Assembly (NCBI GenBank): GCA_026706505.1
Contig: JAPOYQ010000120.1
Location: forward strand, 1-5,400
DNA length: 5,400 bases
Origin: Gemmatimonadota bacterium
GTDB lineage: Bacteria; Latescibacterota; UBA2968; UBA8231
Direction: 5' to 3'
The position numbers were made by a program, and so were the translations under genes. A model generated the notes under the pieces. It was not told the origin of the DNA. It saw only the letters and a list, made by a program, of their open reading frames with translations, and did not search any database. Below are positions 4,513-5,400 of this stretch, one piece after another; position 1 is the first letter of the stretch; each line of letters begins with the position of its first letter.

Positions 4513-5400
4513 GCGCCCTCGTCCCGGACATCTGCCGTCCTGCGTCCGCCGCGAGGGAAAGGCTGACAATCGTCGCGGCGCAACCGCTCGCGCTGCATCC
4601 ATTCTTGCATGACGTGCTCGGAGCGGTCCAACAAACGCAAGTAACCGCCCTGTACCTCGTTGCGAACCTTCCCGGCCTTCGGCGGTTTGTTGGGCACTGC
4701 GTTGTAGCGCCCCCTGGCCTGGGTCACCGTCCGGCTCTTGATGTCCAGCGCGACCGTCAGCACGTGCTCCCGTTCCTCAGCTCCTTCTTGCAGCGCGCCA
4801 ATCGACCAGATCGCGGTGTTGCCATCGGCGCACTGGTCTGAATACGAGACCACGCAGTGGTGCATTGCCCGGCCTTCGGCGGCCAGTTCCCAACTCGACA
4901 ACAACTCCTGCACGGTCCACCGCACCTTGCCCAACTCGTCCGTCTCGTCCTCCAACTCCCACGGCCGCATCCCGCACGGTTGCCAGGATTGAAAATTGAC
5001 GTATTCCTCGCGGCTCAAGTGACCGTGCCAAGCCTCGACTTGGCGCAGGAGCTTGGTGGCGCTGCGGCCCTTCATGGTGAAGTTGGGCTGCGGCGGAGGC
5101 GCTTCCTCCAAGCCGCCGCCCTCCTGCACAATGCGGCGAGAGGCGAATTTCATGTTGTGGACATAGTCGACGATCGGTCCCACCCAAGTCGGGTCCATCA
5201 TCGCGTTGTTGACTAGGAAAAGCACCACCGAACTCCAGAACTCGTCGTTTTCGAAATTGCGCCCTAGGCGGGTCTTGAGGATCGCCTGCGTTAGAGTCCC
5301 ATTGCCGCCCATGCTGATGACCTGCGCCCAGCGCATGCCCTTTTCCATGTTGCCTAGCTGAGGCGAGCGCTGAAAGAGATGGGCCATGCGCCGCGTCAGT
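4341..5400 (-). CDS. PcfJ-like protein, N-terminus outside window, unusual C-terminal tail
   Basis: The frame enters from beyond base 5400 (LTRR precedes the first Met at 5387), so the true start is not visible. At least 348 residues follow, ending at 4341. Counting from that Met, GRAMHHCVVSYSDQC (172-186), IWSI (193-196), VLTVALDI (209-216) and TQARGRYN (222-229) form the PcfJ core (PF14284: G..M.HCV..Y...C, then a strand, then Q.RG..N). PcfJ was named from the conjugative plasmid pCF10, and its biochemical role is unknown. The family ends soon after a W.QRE.L motif, here WMQRERLRRDD (263-273). The remaining roughly 75 residues look non-homologous, and the last 172 bases are antisense to the convergent AlbA_2 gene. 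This suggests a lost original stop or a frameshift near 4570. No convincing terminator is seen in the 4513-4570 junction. Confidence 0.72.
   Translation of the reverse strand, partial: LTRRMAHLFQRSPQLGNMEKGMRWAQVISMGGNGTLTQAILKTRLGRNFENDEFWSSVVLFLVNNAMMDPTWVGPIVDYVHNMKFASRRIVQEGGGLEEAPPPQPNFTMKGRSATKLLRQVEAWHGHLSREEYVNFQSWQPCGMRPWELEDETDELGKVRWTVQELLSSWELAAEGRAMHHCVVSYSDQCADGNTAIWSIGALQEGAEEREHVLTVALDIKSRTVTQARGRYNAVPNKPPKAGKVRNEVQGGYLRLLDRSEHVMQEWMQRERLRRDDCQPFPRGGRRTADVRDEGAYVCVPPDFRLASAARPLSVSRYLCNGLLGLSGTVISSNSSCRSRSSHILKFFVRPE

Noticed and set aside
4514..4556. Possible terminator hairpin CCCTCG...CGAGGG between the convergent genes
   Set aside because: The stem is six bases, the loop is over 30 bases, and there is no T-run on either strand.
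4605..5216. Plus-strand ORFs at 4605-4841, 4738-4992 and 4857-5216
   Set aside because: They are antisense to the PcfJ-like gene, which has the recognisable motifs, and their own translations show none.

Overview
The window looks like a chromosomal stretch from a moderately GC-rich, uncultured environmental bacterium. The reasons are the G/C-ending codons of its metabolic genes and a gene mix (glycoside-hydrolase-like protein, amidohydrolase, AlbA_2/HATPase proteins, DUF1016, PcfJ) that I associate with large, repeat-laden genomes of sponge- or soil-type bacteria. No gene here fixes the phylum.

Left part (1-2104, all + strand): the C-terminal end of a glycoside-hydrolase-like protein, a complete metal-dependent amidohydrolase of the Amidohydro_2 type beginning 20 bases later, and a complete class I SAM-dependent methyltransferase starting 23 bases after that. 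The first two could be one catabolic operon. The methyltransferase has visibly less GC-biased codons.

Middle part (2130-4512, all + strand): a decaying accessory island. It runs in order: a C-terminal scrap of an AlbA_2/HATPase_c_4 protein with a frameshift; two degenerate, tandem fragments of the N-terminal domain of a DUF1016 (YhcG-like, PDDEXK nuclease family) protein; a small intact conserved hypothetical gene with a good ribosome binding site; and a near full-length AlbA_2/HATPase_c_4/winged-helix protein interrupted by one in-frame TAA. Several of the old gene borders still overlap as ATGA or TAATG, which suggests the ancestors were translationally coupled cassettes.

The most striking signal lies inside this island. 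Four 26-base elements (2330-2355, 2383-2408, 2564-2589, 2988-3013) share one architecture: ATT, five variable bases, the fixed core GACRCTGTC, five more bases, then AATT. The two five-base arms differ completely between copies, yet are perfectly complementary in three of the four. Three copies lie in DUF1016 fragments and one lies in the unrelated small gene, in another reading frame. This resembles a small palindromic element that can sit inside genes, comparable in principle to Rickettsia palindromic elements, with covarying arms.

Right part (4341-5400, - strand): the C-terminal three quarters or so of a PcfJ-like protein that begins beyond the window. It converges on the AlbA_2 gene, and its reading frame runs 172 bases into that gene's 3' end.
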